Below the pieces are notes generated by a model. It saw only the letters and a list, made by a program, of their open reading frames with translations. It ran no database searches and was not told where the DNA came from. 64,000 nucleotides of DNA from Gibbula magus (Eukaryota; Mollusca; Gastropoda; Trochida; Trochidae), in contig OW388296.1 of NCBI GenBank assembly GCA_936450465.1, forward strand, positions 41,830,448 through 41,894,447. The letters run 5' to 3'. Positions within the stretch are counted from its first letter, which is position 1. Each line of letters opens with the position of its first letter. This document shows, piece after piece, positions 11,546-24,200 of the stretch. The position numbers and the translations under genes were made by a program.

Positions 11546-13964
11546 GAAAACGACATAGATGTGTTGTTGGACTGATGACTAAGCTTTCATTCAAGCTAAG
11601 ATTCACTTTCACAATACGACGTCGGAAACTTAAGATATTTGTAATTGAAAATCCTACATATGACAAAACCAACTGAAGTGTGTACTTTCTTTTGCCCGGT
11701 AGTTTACTCTTCAAATCTTCTTCTGTGTTAAGTGCTCTAGTTGCTATACAACAGATCAATTAAATAGATACATGGATATGTACGTATGGTAAACGTTTTA
11801 GCTTATTTTGTGCCATTCATCATTTTAAAACATGTAACGTTTATGTAAATGAGTTGTTGTAATGATATAAACACACATAATCTCTCCGTGGAGTGCAATC
11901 AATCATTAAAAATGCATTGATATATCAGGAAAACATTTCCTCTATACTTTTACGTAATTCTTCACTTCACTCTCTTCTTATGTAATATATATGTTATTTA
12001 ATTATCGATATTTATTCATCGACATAACTAGATTTATGTGGGGATATAACCTTATTGCATAACTGTAAAACAACAAAAAAAGAATATATTTATCATTTTC
12101 TCCCAGTGACAGTTTATGTAGGTTAATCATTGATTACGTAGTGTCAAATTGATATGTGAACATGAAAAATATGGGAATTATGCATGGAATATCAAACAAT
12201 TTCAAACTTACCAAACTTCTGAAAACCCGTGACACCATGAATATTTATCAAAACTTATATTGTATACATAGACATTAAAGAACATTTTGGAATGTTTCCA
12301 ATATCGAATCCATTTATTGTCCCACGAGATTTCAATCAAATAAGATACTTATCACAACATTATCTCATATATGCATTTTAGTTGAGTTTCACGATTAATA
12401 ATCCATTAGCCTTGTCAGATATATCTGAGATGTCGAACCCATCATTGTGAATTATTTGTTAAACCGTCACTTTGTCCTGAAATTACTTCAAAGAAGATTT
12501 ATTACCTCGTAATGACAATTAAGCATGTTTAATTGACACAAAGACAAGTTATTTGTATTCACTTTTTCAACTCTTATTATTGCTGTTCACGATGCAAATA
12601 TTTAAATGTGTGTGAAATATCTCTCCAACGTGGGTAAAAAGTCAGAAAGTCAGTGAGTCAGAAAAAACGATAATATTGTATTAACACCAAACTGTAAAAG
12701 CACTTCTTAAACAGAAACATGCATCATGCACATTTGAGGAATATATTTTAGAACAAAGCAAAAAACACATTTCGTAAACGAAGATGTATTTTGGCTTCTT
12801 CATGGAAATCGATAGAATAAATGTGTAAGTTAATCTTTTATTCAAAAGGTGTTTCATTTTTTTTATTATTATTATAGCTTTGGTAGAGGATGGTTAACAC
12901 AAGAATATGTTCCATCAGTTCATAAGAAATATCAGGCTGCATACATTTTTTAAAGAATGGTTCTCGGGCAAATGTTTTGCAAAAGTGGCGAGAGCGTGAT
13001 ATGATTTTCTTTTTATTATTTATTTGAAAACAAATTAATTAAGAGGGATGAGTAAAGTATATGAGATACAGACCTCATGCGCTTGGAACGCTTTTTATAA
13101 CATGAGTGGTTCCATTATCTTTGAATTGGTTCCAAATTGGATAACAATTTCTTTTTTAGGTAAATCTACTTTATTTTCAAAATAAAAACTGGGTTCAATT
13201 CAAATGGGTTCTTATTGGTTCCAAGTTGCATAACAGTAAAATAAACTTGTCGGCATGTAACGCTATCATATGGTTGATTAAACCACTGGTTATGGAATTG
13301 ATAATGTCTGTTTAAATATTGTTTTAAGATGTTTATTAATTTTTTAAATTAATATTGTATATGCTCGTATAAGCTCATAATCGATGCTATCAACAAGATA
13401 TTAAACACACAGCTGATATTTATGTCATTACAACTAGTTTTGAACAATAATTCAAATAAATATTTTATCTTATTTTGAAAGGAGTCATTAAGCCAAGCAT
13501 ATTTAATTACTTTGTTTATCTTTAATTTGACTATCACATATTTCAACATTTTAATTGGGAGGGAAAATGTACAACATGGGGTTGGGGGATTTTGGGAAGA
13601 ATATTTTTTCCAAATTTCATGGAAGAAGAATTCGTAGACCAAGTAAATACATATTTTTTGCCTAAAATAGAAACTTGATTTAACAAATAAACATGACAGA
13701 TTATGAACCTTCTTTCCCGTACTGTTGTTTCATTGTGTTGAAGGGAAAATGAAACTGATAATTACACAATATTTTATCTTTTTCCGGTGCAAAGTGCCAG
13801 TGTTTTTATCCCCCATTGTTAATCGAGGATACAACATGCAATTTATTGGATAAATGTTCGAGATCGAGATAATTGACACAGTGGTTTAATACAACTTTAT
13901 TTCTGATGGAGCGGCTCTTAATCTTTCAATACACCTCAAGATAATACTTGTTTGACAAGCGATA
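11546..13964. other. AT-rich spacer, no gene recognised
   Basis: Two short minus-strand frames (11526-11759 and 13349-13642) have no recognisable domain. A short TTA-rich microsatellite lies near 12860. Nothing else supportable. Confidence 0.4.
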
Positions 13965-14040
13965 TAATTGATTAGCTCAGTATTGATTGATTACTCGATC
14001 TCTGCTTGTTGCTAAAAACATGAAACTTTATTCACCCAAG
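13965..14040 (-). repeat. module A fragment
   Basis: Retains the block complementary to AACAAGCAGAGRTCGAGTAA and TCAATACTGAGCTAAT. The part carrying the CTCF-like motif is missing. Confidence 0.55.
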
Positions 14041-14459
14041 GCTACAAGCTAGCTTAATGAGGTTTACAAGAGTTGATATAATATAAATATATGGACAATC
14101 ACACATTGTACTATCTAAATTTACTGCCCGGGGTGGCAGAATATGGATATTTTCATAAGAGTATGCACATTTTTGTTTTGAAATAAAGAAGTCATATTAT
14201 ATATTGAAGGCTTTGCAGTATATTTTTGGATGGACTTTTCCTTTAATTTGTTGAAAAATGACAGCGGAATAGATAATGATACTCATCTCCTATTACATTT
14301 AAAGTGCATAGAACATTTTCTTTAAGCATAACCAACCTTAGACCAACTTCCAGTTTCCACAAGAAGACGATGATTGGACAGTCTAAAGTGTAATAGGTTA
14401 AATAGGTATTTTTCAGGCAAATGTTGTAATTATCAGTGTTGTTTTTAATGATGTTAATA

Positions 14460-14555
14460 CGATGTAATTGATTAGCTCAGTATTGATCTGTTACTCGACC
14501 TCTGCTTCTTGTACAACCAATTAACAGTCCCGAATGGCAGAGGGATCGCTTCTTA
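14460..14555 (-). repeat. module A fragment
   Basis: A second nearby piece, GCTCAGTATTGATCTGTTAC then TCGACCTCTGCTTCTTGTAC and ACAGTCCCGAATGGCAGAGG. Same subregion as the fragment at 13965. Confidence 0.6.
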
Positions 14556-15209
14556 CTCAACAGTTTATTATTACATGGGGACTAGATTATCTGTAGTTGG
14601 TATGGGAAGTGATTCATCATTTAGACAGACCTTTTCTATCACTTACTTTTGAAATTGCCAGTCCTCTTCTCTCGCATATCTTAATTCTGAAATTTCTAAA
14701 TATCATGCATTGCACATAACTTCGCACTCGCTCGTTGTCCATATCATTTCACCTACTCATTGAGAAAAGTGTGCAACCTAATGATATATTGATCGAGATA
14801 AAGGACGCAGATCAGCGATTTTTAAAACAAGATTTATGAATTCTATCAACAATGATGTAATTCAACATTTTCAACATATTTTTGGAGGAGCATAGTTGCA
14901 ACTAAATAAAATATTAAGACAAGATGTTGGGGGAAAATGTCAAATTATGACACAACGGTAGCTTGGAAATACTGGTAAATCGCAAGTCGAGGTGATTGCT
15001 CTAATGATTGTTAGTAAACGATAAGTAATAAACGTTGAAAAACACTTACGAAACATGTATCAAGGAGCAATTTCTAGGTGACATGTGGAATAGTAAAACG
15101 TTATTTAAAGCATATTAAAAATATTCTTACTGGAAATAAATAAATGGCGAGACGATCACATGGAACTAATGATAGTAGCAAACGATATTAAATGGTACCA
15201 ATATTGTGT

Positions 15210-15935
15210 CAATAAGTGTCAGTACCCATGTTTGATCTCCAAGTACAGTGAAGTCCTCTTCTTGAAGTGAGCTATCCGCTGAAGTCGTGAAATAATAGCA
15301 TGATTGACTTAAGGATGTTCGCTCCTCAAATTTATAGTATTAAACTTTTTTCTAACTTATATTGTTTAAACGATCAAAGTATATGATTGGAAAATCAGCA
15401 TTAGAAAAAAACTGCTAAAAACTTTAAAATACTACATTTCTAGTATTAAACTTAAACTTTCCTTTTTTGATATGTCACAAAGTTCATGTTACCCTACCGA
15501 AATCGATGAAAAACTATATATGGTAGTGTGGGTTTTTTAAGCTGTGACACAAAATGTACCTGAAAACCCCCTTTTTTAGTCAAATTTAGGCCATTTATGC
15601 AGTTTAAGCACTTTTTAGAGGTTCTAAAGTCACATTTTCTTGATTTCATTTGTTTTTCAAAAGTATGTCGATGATGTAGAATATCATGAAGTAAATAAAG
15701 ATGAGAAAAAATCTTTACTTAATCATATTTCATTTTTGAAGCTCAACAGGAAGGAGCGGACATCCTTAAGCACCACGAAGCAATCACTGGGACAATTTTT
15801 GATATCTGATCTTTCTTATTTTCATACGTCTTACACAGTTGGTGTCAAACTCTGAGACCTTCTAACGTCTCCTGACAACACATTTACTGCAAAAATCCAT
15901 CCAAAAGCTTCACGAGCAATGGTCGATCATCAGTT
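15210..15935 (-). repeat. module B, interrupted by a MITE
   Basis: Module B sequence is present at 15210-15308 and resumes at 15770-15935. The intervening 461 bp is a TTAA-flanked MITE. Joining the two flanks gives the order seen in uninterrupted module B copies at 10.6 and 21.5 kb. Confidence 0.75.
15309..15769. mobile_element. MITE with TTAA target duplication
   Basis: The left end TTAAGGATGTTCGCTCCT and the right end AGGAGCGGACATCCTTAA are inverted repeats differing at one position, with TTAA at both outer edges (15309-15312 and 15766-15769). Uninterrupted module B copies supply the empty site. TTAA duplication is typical of piggyBac-like transposases. The internal 71-codon frame has no transposase similarity, so the element is non-autonomous. 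Confidence 0.85.
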
Positions 15936-15984
15936 TTATACGGACTATGTCTCTCAAACCTTAAATTTTTTAAATAAGAACGAA

Positions 15985-16115
15985 TATTGAATCATTGGAA
16001 AAAACAACACTTGACCCAAAATTAGATGACCTGGTAATAATATATTATATATATTATATATAACGGTAGCAAAATTATCAAGACAGAACAAAAGGTGGAA
16101 CTTCTGATAAACGTA
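15985..16115 (-). repeat. dispersed repeat shared in inverse with 30.54-30.66 kb
   Basis: CACTTGACCCAAAATTAGAT, CCTGGTAATAATATA and AACAAAAGGTGGAACTTCT recur as reverse complement at about 30540-30650. A TA-rich run lies in the middle of both. Confidence 0.6.
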
Positions 16116-16225
16116 GACTTAGAGATTCAATTATGCCAATATCAAAACCAGGCACCATACTTTAAACAGAGGTTTTAAACCATTTATGGCCAGATGTTCA
16201 CATATATCAATTCAATGCTACCTAA

Positions 16226-16600
16226 AGACGTTGTAAGCACTTGTAAATGGTTAGTCGAGGTGTCAGCACTAATATTTGATCTCCAAGCACAGGAAATCCC
16301 TCTTCTGGGAGTGAGCTATCTCCTGAAGTCCTGAATTAATGGCAAAATTGACTGAAGTACCAGAGCAATTGCTCGCTCACTGAGACAATATTTGATATCT
16401 GATCTTTCCTATTTCCTACCTTCTTACACGCTTGATGTCAAACTCTCAGATCAATACAAAGACTCACGACACCATTTTACTGCTATTCCCATGTCAAAAG
16501 CTTTTAAAGTTTTTGACATCTTTGTATTTACCTAAGTCAAGAATCGATAAAAGTTAAGAGCATGTTTTTATACCAGCCTGAGCGATGGAACATTGCGAAT
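16226..16600 (-). repeat. module B, minus orientation
   Basis: Contains GATCTCCAAGCACAGGAAAT and CCCTCTTCTGGGAGTGAGCT, then TACACGCTTGATGTCAAACT. Same order as other module B copies. No coding capacity. Confidence 0.7.
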
Positions 16601-17239
16601 TATTCTCATACGTCGATTCGTGAAATAAAAACATTGTAACATGACATAAGCCATTATCATTCTCCTTAAACAGTTCTAAAAACATGTATATAAGTAAATC
16701 ATTATGATTTTTTCTCTCCACATGGTTCAACACTTAAATTTTCCTAAAAAAGTGAAAACATTATAAATTTACATTCTACCAAATGTTTAAAAAAACGTTC
16801 AATTAGAATTATATTTGTAATTCCTTACTCGAAATCATTTACTGATCACCGACTGATTTATATATCTCAAGCAGAAAAAACAATACTAAACCTGCAACAG
16901 TTTTGAATCTATAGCCAAATGATATTATATTTCCCGGAGATTTCTTCATAATAATGACACAAAAACATTCAATATTTTAATGCTTTTAAATTCATGATTT
17001 TCTTTAAAATCAAATTCCCAAATTTATCTGAAAATAAATTTCTCATTAGCAATGATTTAGTATGTGTGGTTCACAAAGTAGAGCTTTATACCTGAGAATC
17101 AGTTCATCTGGATTAGATAATTCAATTATACAATATTAACCAACATAGCCAATACCAACTAAGAAATCACTACGGATTTCTATCTCTCGTTTAACCTGGA
17201 AATCAGGCAATTTATCTGGAATACATAAACCTTCACAGT

Positions 17240-17263
17240 GACAGAGTGTATGTATGTATGTAT
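17240..17263. repeat. (GTAT)n microsatellite
   Basis: Five or so GTAT units at the start of the line containing 'gtgtatgtatgtatgtatg'. Confidence 0.8.
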
Positions 17264-17279
17264 GAAGTATCAAGGAATC

Positions 17280-17415
17280 TTCTACCACCAGGTGGCGCCA
17301 GTTAGACGAGCCCGGATATAAAGTGATCAGTACTGTATTGATTGGTTACCCGACCTCTGTTTGTTGCACATTATATGAACAGTACTGGTCCCAAATCGCA
17401 GAGGTAACATTGAGG
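17280..17415 (-). repeat. module A copy with CTCF-like motif (best match)
   Basis: A minus-oriented partial copy of module A. Positions 17285-17300 read CCACCAGGTGGCGCCA on the plus strand, the closest match in the window to the CTCF core. The TCGACCTCTG-like and TTGCACA blocks follow as in other copies, here slightly altered. Confidence 0.7.
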
Positions 17416-17809
17416 CAAGTTGTAGTAAGAAATGTTAATAGACTGACACTTATGCTCTGTTAAAAGTATTTAATAAAATAGTTAATGAGAAGTGGGATAA
17501 ATCAAAGAAGTGGAGAAATATGATATAAAAACATTCTAAAATTATTTTAAAATTTAAACAGTAGCTACAGGTAGCTCTTTGAATAAACATAAGCCGATTA
17601 ACAGTCTGTGAGTCGTATGTATCTCTTTATTTGCACTTTAAAACTATTTTTTTATCACTGAAATGAACACTATCTCGATTTCCAGATGAAGTTTTGTACA
17701 CGAGCGATATTCATCATTAATCATCAAATGAAATATAAATTTAAACTGACGGGCAAAGAAAGTATAATACTCACTTGTTTTCGATTAATTCAATATTTTT
17801 AAGGCATTT

Positions 17810-18065
17810 GATTATGGCACGATACAATAACACCTTTCGGCAGCAGTTTGAATGACTTAATTGGCGACTGTTTTATTTCTAACTAAGATATCATTATTTA
17901 AAGTAGACAGGAGTAAGAAAATTTCCATCAACATGACCCCAACCATGTTTAAAATGTTGTAAATGTGTGCAGGACGAGACAGATTTATTTATTTGCACTT
18001 TTGGGAATTGGTTATATGTCGATGAACAGTTGTGTTTTATCAATATTAATTTTGGGGAATTTTAT
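17810..18065 (-). repeat. module C copy
   Basis: Runs from GGCACGATACAATAACACC through GGCAGCAGTTTGAATGACTT to AGTAGACAGGAGTAAGAAA and the ATGACCCCAACCATGTTT block. Closely matches the tandem copies at 24.9-25.4 kb. Confidence 0.65.
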
Positions 18066-18361
18066 TTTTTTAAACTGCGTCGAGGTATTCTTTGACTGAA
18101 TGTTTTGGACTAATTTCTCTAACTAGTCAGTTTCTTAATACGACGTAGAAAACTCGAGATATTTGACTTTGAAAATTATACCTATGATAAATACAACTGA
18201 GTGATATACTTTCTTTTGCCCGTTAGTGTAGATGAATAATTTTTTAACTAGACAAGTCATCTCATGACAATCCAAATGAATTATTTCTAACATGTATTCT
18301 ATCATAATATACACATGAAAAAATAAAATATCAGCAAAAAGATAAGTCAAAGTATTTTTGT

Positions 18362-18560
18362 TTGTTCAACCTTGAGCACGAGTGGCATGCCATGTTTATG
18401 GCCACATGGGCTCCACGAAGATATTTTATAATAAACAAACAAAAACGTGTCTATTTCGACAGATGATTGACAATTTCAGCTGCCTCTACACGTGGCTTTC
18501 GTGCAACATCACCGCAATGCGAGACGCATGATTTGCACGAAACTATTTTCATCCAGGCAA
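18362..18560 (-). repeat. dispersed repeat D, inverse of copies at 35.4 and 54.2 kb
   Basis: Contains GTTCAACCTTGAGCACGAG, GGCATGCCATG, a GGGCTCCACGAAGATATTTT block and GCAATGCGAGACGCATGATT. The same blocks occur in reverse complement at 35385-35612 and 54230-54425. No coding capacity. Confidence 0.65.
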
Positions 18561-18589
18561 GTATAAACTTTGTTAATTGAGAAAACTTT

Positions 18590-19437
18590 GATTCTACATT
18601 CAAGTATTTAGAAATAGCAATTACATCACTGTTAAGTACTGGTTGCGTTTATCATCTCCAAGAGAAAACAGCATATTATATCATACCTATCTACATCAGT
18701 ATAACCGGGCAGAAAATGGCTTGGATTGTTGGGCTCTTAAAGTTAAAAATCTCTTATTTTCGTATGGATTTGGCGAAATTTGGAAAAGACAATCTGTTTC
18801 CTGTACTAATTCATTCATATCAGATTTTAGAACACGATGTATTGATATTGATAATCAGTTTTTTTCTGAATCTATCGACAAATTATCCTCATTGTATTTC
18901 TATAAAACAACTTAGGTAACAAGAGAATATGAACAGTATTTAAATGTTGTAAATGTTGCTGTATTTAGAATTTCTCTCAGTCAGTTTCGTATCTCCAGCA
19001 GTGATCTAATGATATCTCAGGGTAGGAAATTTGGTATGCCTAAAAGTGAAAGACTTTGCCCATTTTGTATCAGACCAATTGTAGAAACAGAGTACCATGC
19101 ATGTCTGTCTCGAATGTCCATTTTATGATGAACTAAGAAGAAATTTTCTACCAAGTTTTTATTACACAGTGTAAACTTAAATTGTTATTTACCACAAGCA
19201 ATGAATTTGTTATTAATAATCTTGCCAAGTTTACATTTTTTTGCTATCAAAATGAGGAGCAAACAACTGTCCATATTGTAACTAACTGCATTTATCATCA
19301 TATGTGTATGGTCTGTGATATCATTTACTGTGCATTGTGAATATACTGATTCATCTACTTATGGCGCAACAACTTTAAAATGTAAAATGTGTATTGTAAA
19401 ATGGGCCTGTGGCCTGATTTACTGAATAAACAAACAA
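18590..19437 (+). pseudogene. 5'-truncated LINE: ORF2 C-terminal end and 3' UTR
   Basis: From about 18640 the frame reads LRLSSPRENSILYHTYL, then LLFSYGFGEIWKRQSV, then SLSQFRISSSDL and SERLCPFCIRPIVETEYHA. This order (an NLLFSYGFG..W segment, the FRISS segment, then a CxxC..EYH segment) is what I recognise from the C-terminal tail of CR1/L2-like LINE polyproteins, downstream of the reverse transcriptase. An in-frame TAG at about 18913-18915 and a frameshift after EYHA break it. The 3' end GGCCTGTGGCCTGA then AATAAACAAACAAC resembles the usual 3' UTR end of such LINEs. The reverse transcriptase and endonuclease are absent, so it is a dead truncated insertion. Confidence 0.8.
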
Positions 19438-20265
19438 CTGCAGCTGAATGTCTTCTCTAGCAACAATCATTTCTTTATTTAAGTCAAAACCCTTCAAAAT
19501 AACAAATCTGTCCTTTAGCTCATCAGTAACCTTAATTCTTATGCGTGCCAATATAGAGACTTTTAAAGCTAATATCGGTGATGATTTCTATCTTTTCTGC
19601 GATTCATCAGTTTCACCAATCGTTTTGATGATTTAAATAATCCTCAAAACAATCATTTATCATATATCAATAGATTGACCAAGACAGGCGTCAATGCAGG
19701 TATCAACGATAATACTACTGCAAATTTTGATCTTCTCTGAAATTCATCAATTTCCTCTCGGAAACTTTAACCATCAGAATGATGATTAATAATATGCACA
19801 GAGGCCTGATTAACTTCTATTTGGTATCAATGTATCGATGCTAATTTTTTTGCCACTGCAGATTTATGTCTTTCTAAAATAAAATACTTCCCTCTGAAAA
19901 ACAAATCTTTTACATGACGATTTATCATGTTAAAATGTTTTCCTGAAACAATGAATTCATACCAATTTTGTAATTTCGTTTGACCTGAAAACCATTTCAT
20001 CTTAAATATATAGAACCTTCACATTTCATCATTCCCGTGTAAGGTTCGACGTCAATTCATCATGTTAAAGATAAATAAGGTATGTTTGAAAAGGCTAAGC
20101 ATCACTATATTGAGATCGGCGTTGAATGACTATTAAGTTCTTCTTTTTTAAATTAGTATTGAAAGGAATTGTCACACTTTTCGAAAGTATTAAAGCTTTA
20201 TTCCAAAAATGATCATTTAATGGACGATTAAAAGGAAAGACATGATTGTATATTAACTGAAACGC
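19438..20265. other. spacer, no gene recognised
   Basis: A 62-codon frame at 19448-19636 has no recognisable features. Faint similarity to the flanks of module A may exist in the second half. Confidence 0.35.
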
Positions 20266-20700
20266 TTCATACAAACAATGACTGAACTACATTCTTTAAT
20301 AGATTATGGCAGGGATTCATTTGGGAGACATGAACCTGAAAAAGGCATGTCCTTGAGGTTTTTATGTAGCGTTGATGAAGCAAGGCGTCAATATATCAAA
20401 CCAGTTTTCTAATCACTGTTTCCCATTTCTGAAAATCCAGGAATTCATTTAGAAAACATGAACCTTCAAAATAACAGATCACACACGCGACTAGTACAAA
20501 TTAATGTCTGATGAAGTGCTTGTTTATCTTCAAATACACCGCCAGATGGGGCCAGTTTGACGAGCCAGGATGTAAAGTATTGATCTGTTACTCGACCTCT
20601 GCTTGTTGCACAACACATGAACAGTCCCAAATAGCGGAGATAACTCTTCACACGTTCACGGATCATCATTAAACAGCTGATTACAATGGAGATGCCTTAC
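20266..20700 (-). repeat. module A copy (minus) with weakened CTCF-like motif
   Basis: A near-complete minus-oriented module A. The core TTGTGCAACAAGCAGAGGTC followed by GAGTAACAGATCAATACT matches the plus copies closely. The motif at 20539-20554 reads CCGCCAGATGGGGCCA, so the GGCGC core is changed to GGGGC. Open frames across this repeat are shadows. Confidence 0.75.
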
Positions 20701-20754
20701 AATCACTAACATCTTAAATTGTCAGTCTGTGTGTCTCGAATATCCTTGATTTAC

Positions 20755-21015
20755 ATTTTGGAAATATTTGTTTCCACTGCACTGTACGCTAACTCCATTT
20801 CCAGACGAATGAGGTTAATCACGGACGCAATTTGTATCCATCCGAAAGGCAATTCTTAAGAAAAGGTATGGGCTTTAACTTGAACTGCACAGATGTGACT
20901 GAACACATAAAGCATGTTAATGAAGCTTTGAATTACCTTAGAAGCTTTATTTTCTATTTCAATTGACTTGGCCAAGTTTCTTTGGATTTTTAATCAGAAC
21001 ACTCACTTAACTCCC
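20755..21015 (-). repeat. module E copy, minus orientation
   Basis: Reverse complement of the block at 45230-45480: AATTCAAAGCTTCATTAACATG-type sequence, then AATTGCCTTTCGGATGGATA, then TTTCCACTGCACTGTACGC. Lies between modules B and A, as expected from the plus-strand cyclic order. Confidence 0.7.
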
Positions 21016-21329
21016 CAAACGTATGGATTACGAAACAGGGATATTTCTTTGACATTTAGTAAACATTTGTTTCTTGCAAAAGAGAAGAGACTTGGTTGCC
21101 ACATTTATTTGAAGTAATGATTTATTAGTATAAATGAAATATTGCTGAATTATCAAATCGATTGATACAGATGGAAACCGTGGAAGAACACGAGCCTTTT
21201 TTGTCTTATTGAAAAGCCTATTTTCTGTTTCTTATATTTCCAGTTGATTCTGTTACAATGGAAATCAAATTTGATTCTGAAATGAACAGATAAATTTCGT
21301 TCTATTCATCAGTCAGTCATGTTCAATTA

Positions 21330-21765
21330 TCATTATCTACATACCAGTCACCATAGTTTAAACAGAGTGTTTGAATCAGTTATGGTCAGAAGTTCACAAA
21401 TATCCCCTCAGTGGGAAAAATGGTAAATCAAGAAATTGGAAGCATCTGTTAATGGTAAGACGAGGTGTCATCAACAATGTTTGATCTCCAAGCACAGGAA
21501 ATCCCTCTTCTAGAAATAAAATATCCGCTGAAGTCGTATATTAATGGCAAGATTGACCGATGCACCAGAAAGCAATCACTCACTCACTGGGACAAAATTT
21601 TATCTTCAATCTTTCTTATTTCCTGCTTCTCACACACATGGTGTCAAACTCTGAGATGAAAATAAAGTTTCCAGACAACACATTTTCTGCAATTTGCTCT
21701 CCAAAAGCTTTTAAATTGATATTTTAAAACATAGTTTGACAGAAATCAATGTTATAACATTCTTT
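21330..21765 (-). repeat. module B copy, minus orientation
   Basis: Contains GTTTGATCTCCAAGCACAGG, CACCAGAAAGCAATCACTCA and TGGTGTCAAACTCTGAGAT. It serves as an empty-site reference for the MITE at 15309. Confidence 0.7.
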
Positions 21766-21839
21766 ATATCGGCTGAGTAATGGAGACATTTTGAAATATC
21801 TTCATATAGCATTGAACTATAAACTATTAGAATTTTAAT

Positions 21840-22410
21840 TTAAAAAATGTTTCATTGAAAAAAGTAATAATTATTCACTTAGCCTTTTGGTTTATAAAAC
21901 TCGTGATTTGAATCACAATGGTGATGTCTTATCACTGCATGAAAGTTTCGTATCTTAATATAAAACTGATAAAAAAAGAAGTCTATAAATTAGCAATCGA
22001 ATACTTTTTCCTTAAAAAAAGGAGAAAGGGTGCACGTTGTCTCACAAATAGCGTTCTGCATGTTGATCACTGTTTATGGTGTATCAAACAATGTGAAAAT
22101 GAAAACTTTGCATTTTCTTCATCTATTGGAATTATGTTTGGATATTCAAGCAATTGCCAACTGATTGTTGTCACCTATTTTGTTATGTTCATGTTCTACT
22201 ATATTTTTATTTTTAAAAATGTTTCATAGAAAATAGTTATACTTCTTTACCTAGCCTTTTGGTTTTTAAAACTGATGATGTTTATATAAACCTGGAAAAA
22301 ACTAGATCCATAATTTAGCTCATCACTCATCACTTTTCCTAAAAATAAGACAAGGGTGCACGTTGTCCAACTAATAGTGTTCTGCATGTTGATCACTGTT
22401 GTACGTGTAG
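21840..22410. repeat. tandem duplication of about 375 bp
   Basis: AATGTTTCATTGAAAA, AGCCTTTTGGTTTATAAAAC and GGGTGCACGTTGTC..TCTGCATGTTGATCACTGTT occur first at about 21848-22080 and again at about 22215-22400. The 103-codon frame across it has no recognised domain. Confidence 0.65.
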
Positions 22411-22699
22411 TAGCTGATATTACTTAATTCATGTGAGTGTTGTTGCTACTGGTACAAATGTATGTTGTAAAAAAAGAAACATAAAAATATTACATTTATA
22501 ATCACCCAAATATAGAATTACTTATGTACAATTAACACTTATTATTAACACTTAACAATTATTTTGCAATGAATAAACCGCTGAACATAGGCATTTAAAT
22601 ATCTTCCAAACTTATTCTTATGATTGATCAAGTTATTCTTCAACATATACTGTGTATCAAAGTTGAAGTGACGGTACCAAATAAAACAGTATGAAATAT

Positions 22700-22822
22700 T
22701 ATACAATGATATAAAAATTAATTATTATATTATTATAATATTATTATTAATATATTATTAGGTACTGAAGTGAGGACTTTTTTTATCGTTCACTACAGGT
22801 ACATGTACATGTACATGTACCT
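22700..22822. repeat. AT-rich low complexity and (TACATG)n palindrome
   Basis: A TTA/ATT-rich run lies at about 22715-22762. At about 22797-22821 GGTACATGTACATGTACATG then TACC forms a perfect palindrome. Confidence 0.8.
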
Positions 22823-23099
22823 TTACATTTTAGTTTGCCAGAGACTATAAAATTATGGTTTCTGCTTAAAACGATCTCCGTGGCAATTGGCGCTAAATGA
22901 CGATTAACTCTACATTTCCTATAGTCTAACACTTAGACTCTAAAATTATTATTGCAAATTTATTGGAAAGGTGTTTTCTTAAAATACCATGTCTCATAGT
23001 CTCCTTTCCAATATTTGATCAAATGTTGATATTTTAAGAATATTTTAAGACTACATATCCTACTGCAACCTAACACAGTCTAGTGCAACCTATATGTTT

Positions 23100-23480
23100 G
23101 CCTCCATGTTGCCTGTGGCATTGCAAAGTGTTACCTCTGTCATTAGGGACTGTTCATGTGTTGTGCAACAAGCAGAGGTCGAGTAACAGATCAATACTGA
23201 GCTGATCACTTTACATCCGGGCTCGTCACTATGACGCCATCTGGTGGTGTACTTGAGATTAACAGACACTTCATCAAAAATAAATTTGTACTAGTCTTCT
23301 GTGCTCTGTCACGTTGAAGGTTCATGTGTTCCAAATGAATTGCTGGATTTCCAGAAAGGGGAACACTTGTTAGAAAACTGATTGGATATATTGATGCCTT
23401 TTTTCATAAAACTTACATAAGCTCGAAGTATGATGTTCATCTTGAAGTTTCATGTCTCCCAAATGAATTACTGGATTTCG
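23100..23480 (+). repeat. module A copy (plus) with CTCF-like motif
   Basis: Core TTGTGCAACAAGCAGAGGTC with GAGTAACAGATCAATACTGA, then a short insertion (GCTGATCACT) also seen in the 14-kb fragments. The motif at 23232-23247 reads CCACCAGATGGCGTCA on the minus strand. The downstream block GAAGGTTCATGTGTTCCAAA follows. Confidence 0.75.
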
Positions 23481-23779
23481 AGGTCAAAATTCCTGTTTGA
23501 ATAAATGTTGATGAATCTAATTTGTGAATTGATGGCTACTGCTATGGCTGTTGATGTTCTTGTATCAGAAATGTATTTGAAAAAATCAATCACTACTGGT
23601 GTTAATTTTTCAGAAGTGCTTGTATAGCTTGGTGATTCTAAGAAGCGAGGACACTTACAGCTTGTTATGGTGACAGGGGATAACACTCATTTGGCAATTG
23701 TGTGAATATCAATGCATTATTTCAATACCTTAAAGCCTACGTCTTCTCACTGAAATAAAGGGAAGCATGTATTACCAAT

Positions 23780-24200
23780 TGCTAGATAATAATCATGATA
23801 ATCAATAAAAAGAGTCCTAAACGAATGTACATGGTTCGGTGAAGCCATGCCAGTCCATTTCCCATCGAACGGCTATTTTATGGTGTTGAAAAAAAAATGG
23901 CCACATGAAGGTTGTGATCGGACTGATGTAGCGATACCTAAACACACAGAGTGGAGTTTTAAATATGGTGCATTGGTGGAATGGTCATCCATCTTGCTGT
24001 CTGAACTCTAAAAATCGCATGAGACCCACACATTTACTTCTCACACTGAAGATTTCCAAATAATATTTCGCTTTATATGTCGCACCATTTCTTCCAATAA
24101 TGGTAATCGTTTTCTATGGTTACAGTTTATCGGGTAGTGTAATGAGATGTATAAACTTTAGTAATAAATCGCAAAGTAAAATTATCTTAAAATGATAGTT
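23780..24200 (+). mobile_element. diverged copy of the TTAA MITE family (31.7-kb type)
   Basis: GTACATGGTTCGGTGAAGCCATG and a later AGTGTAATGAGATG block align with 31800-31960 and 42895-43200. Shares TGTAGCGATACCTAAACAC and GAGTTTTAAATATGG with the 42.9-kb copy. Ends not clear. Confidence 0.6.
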
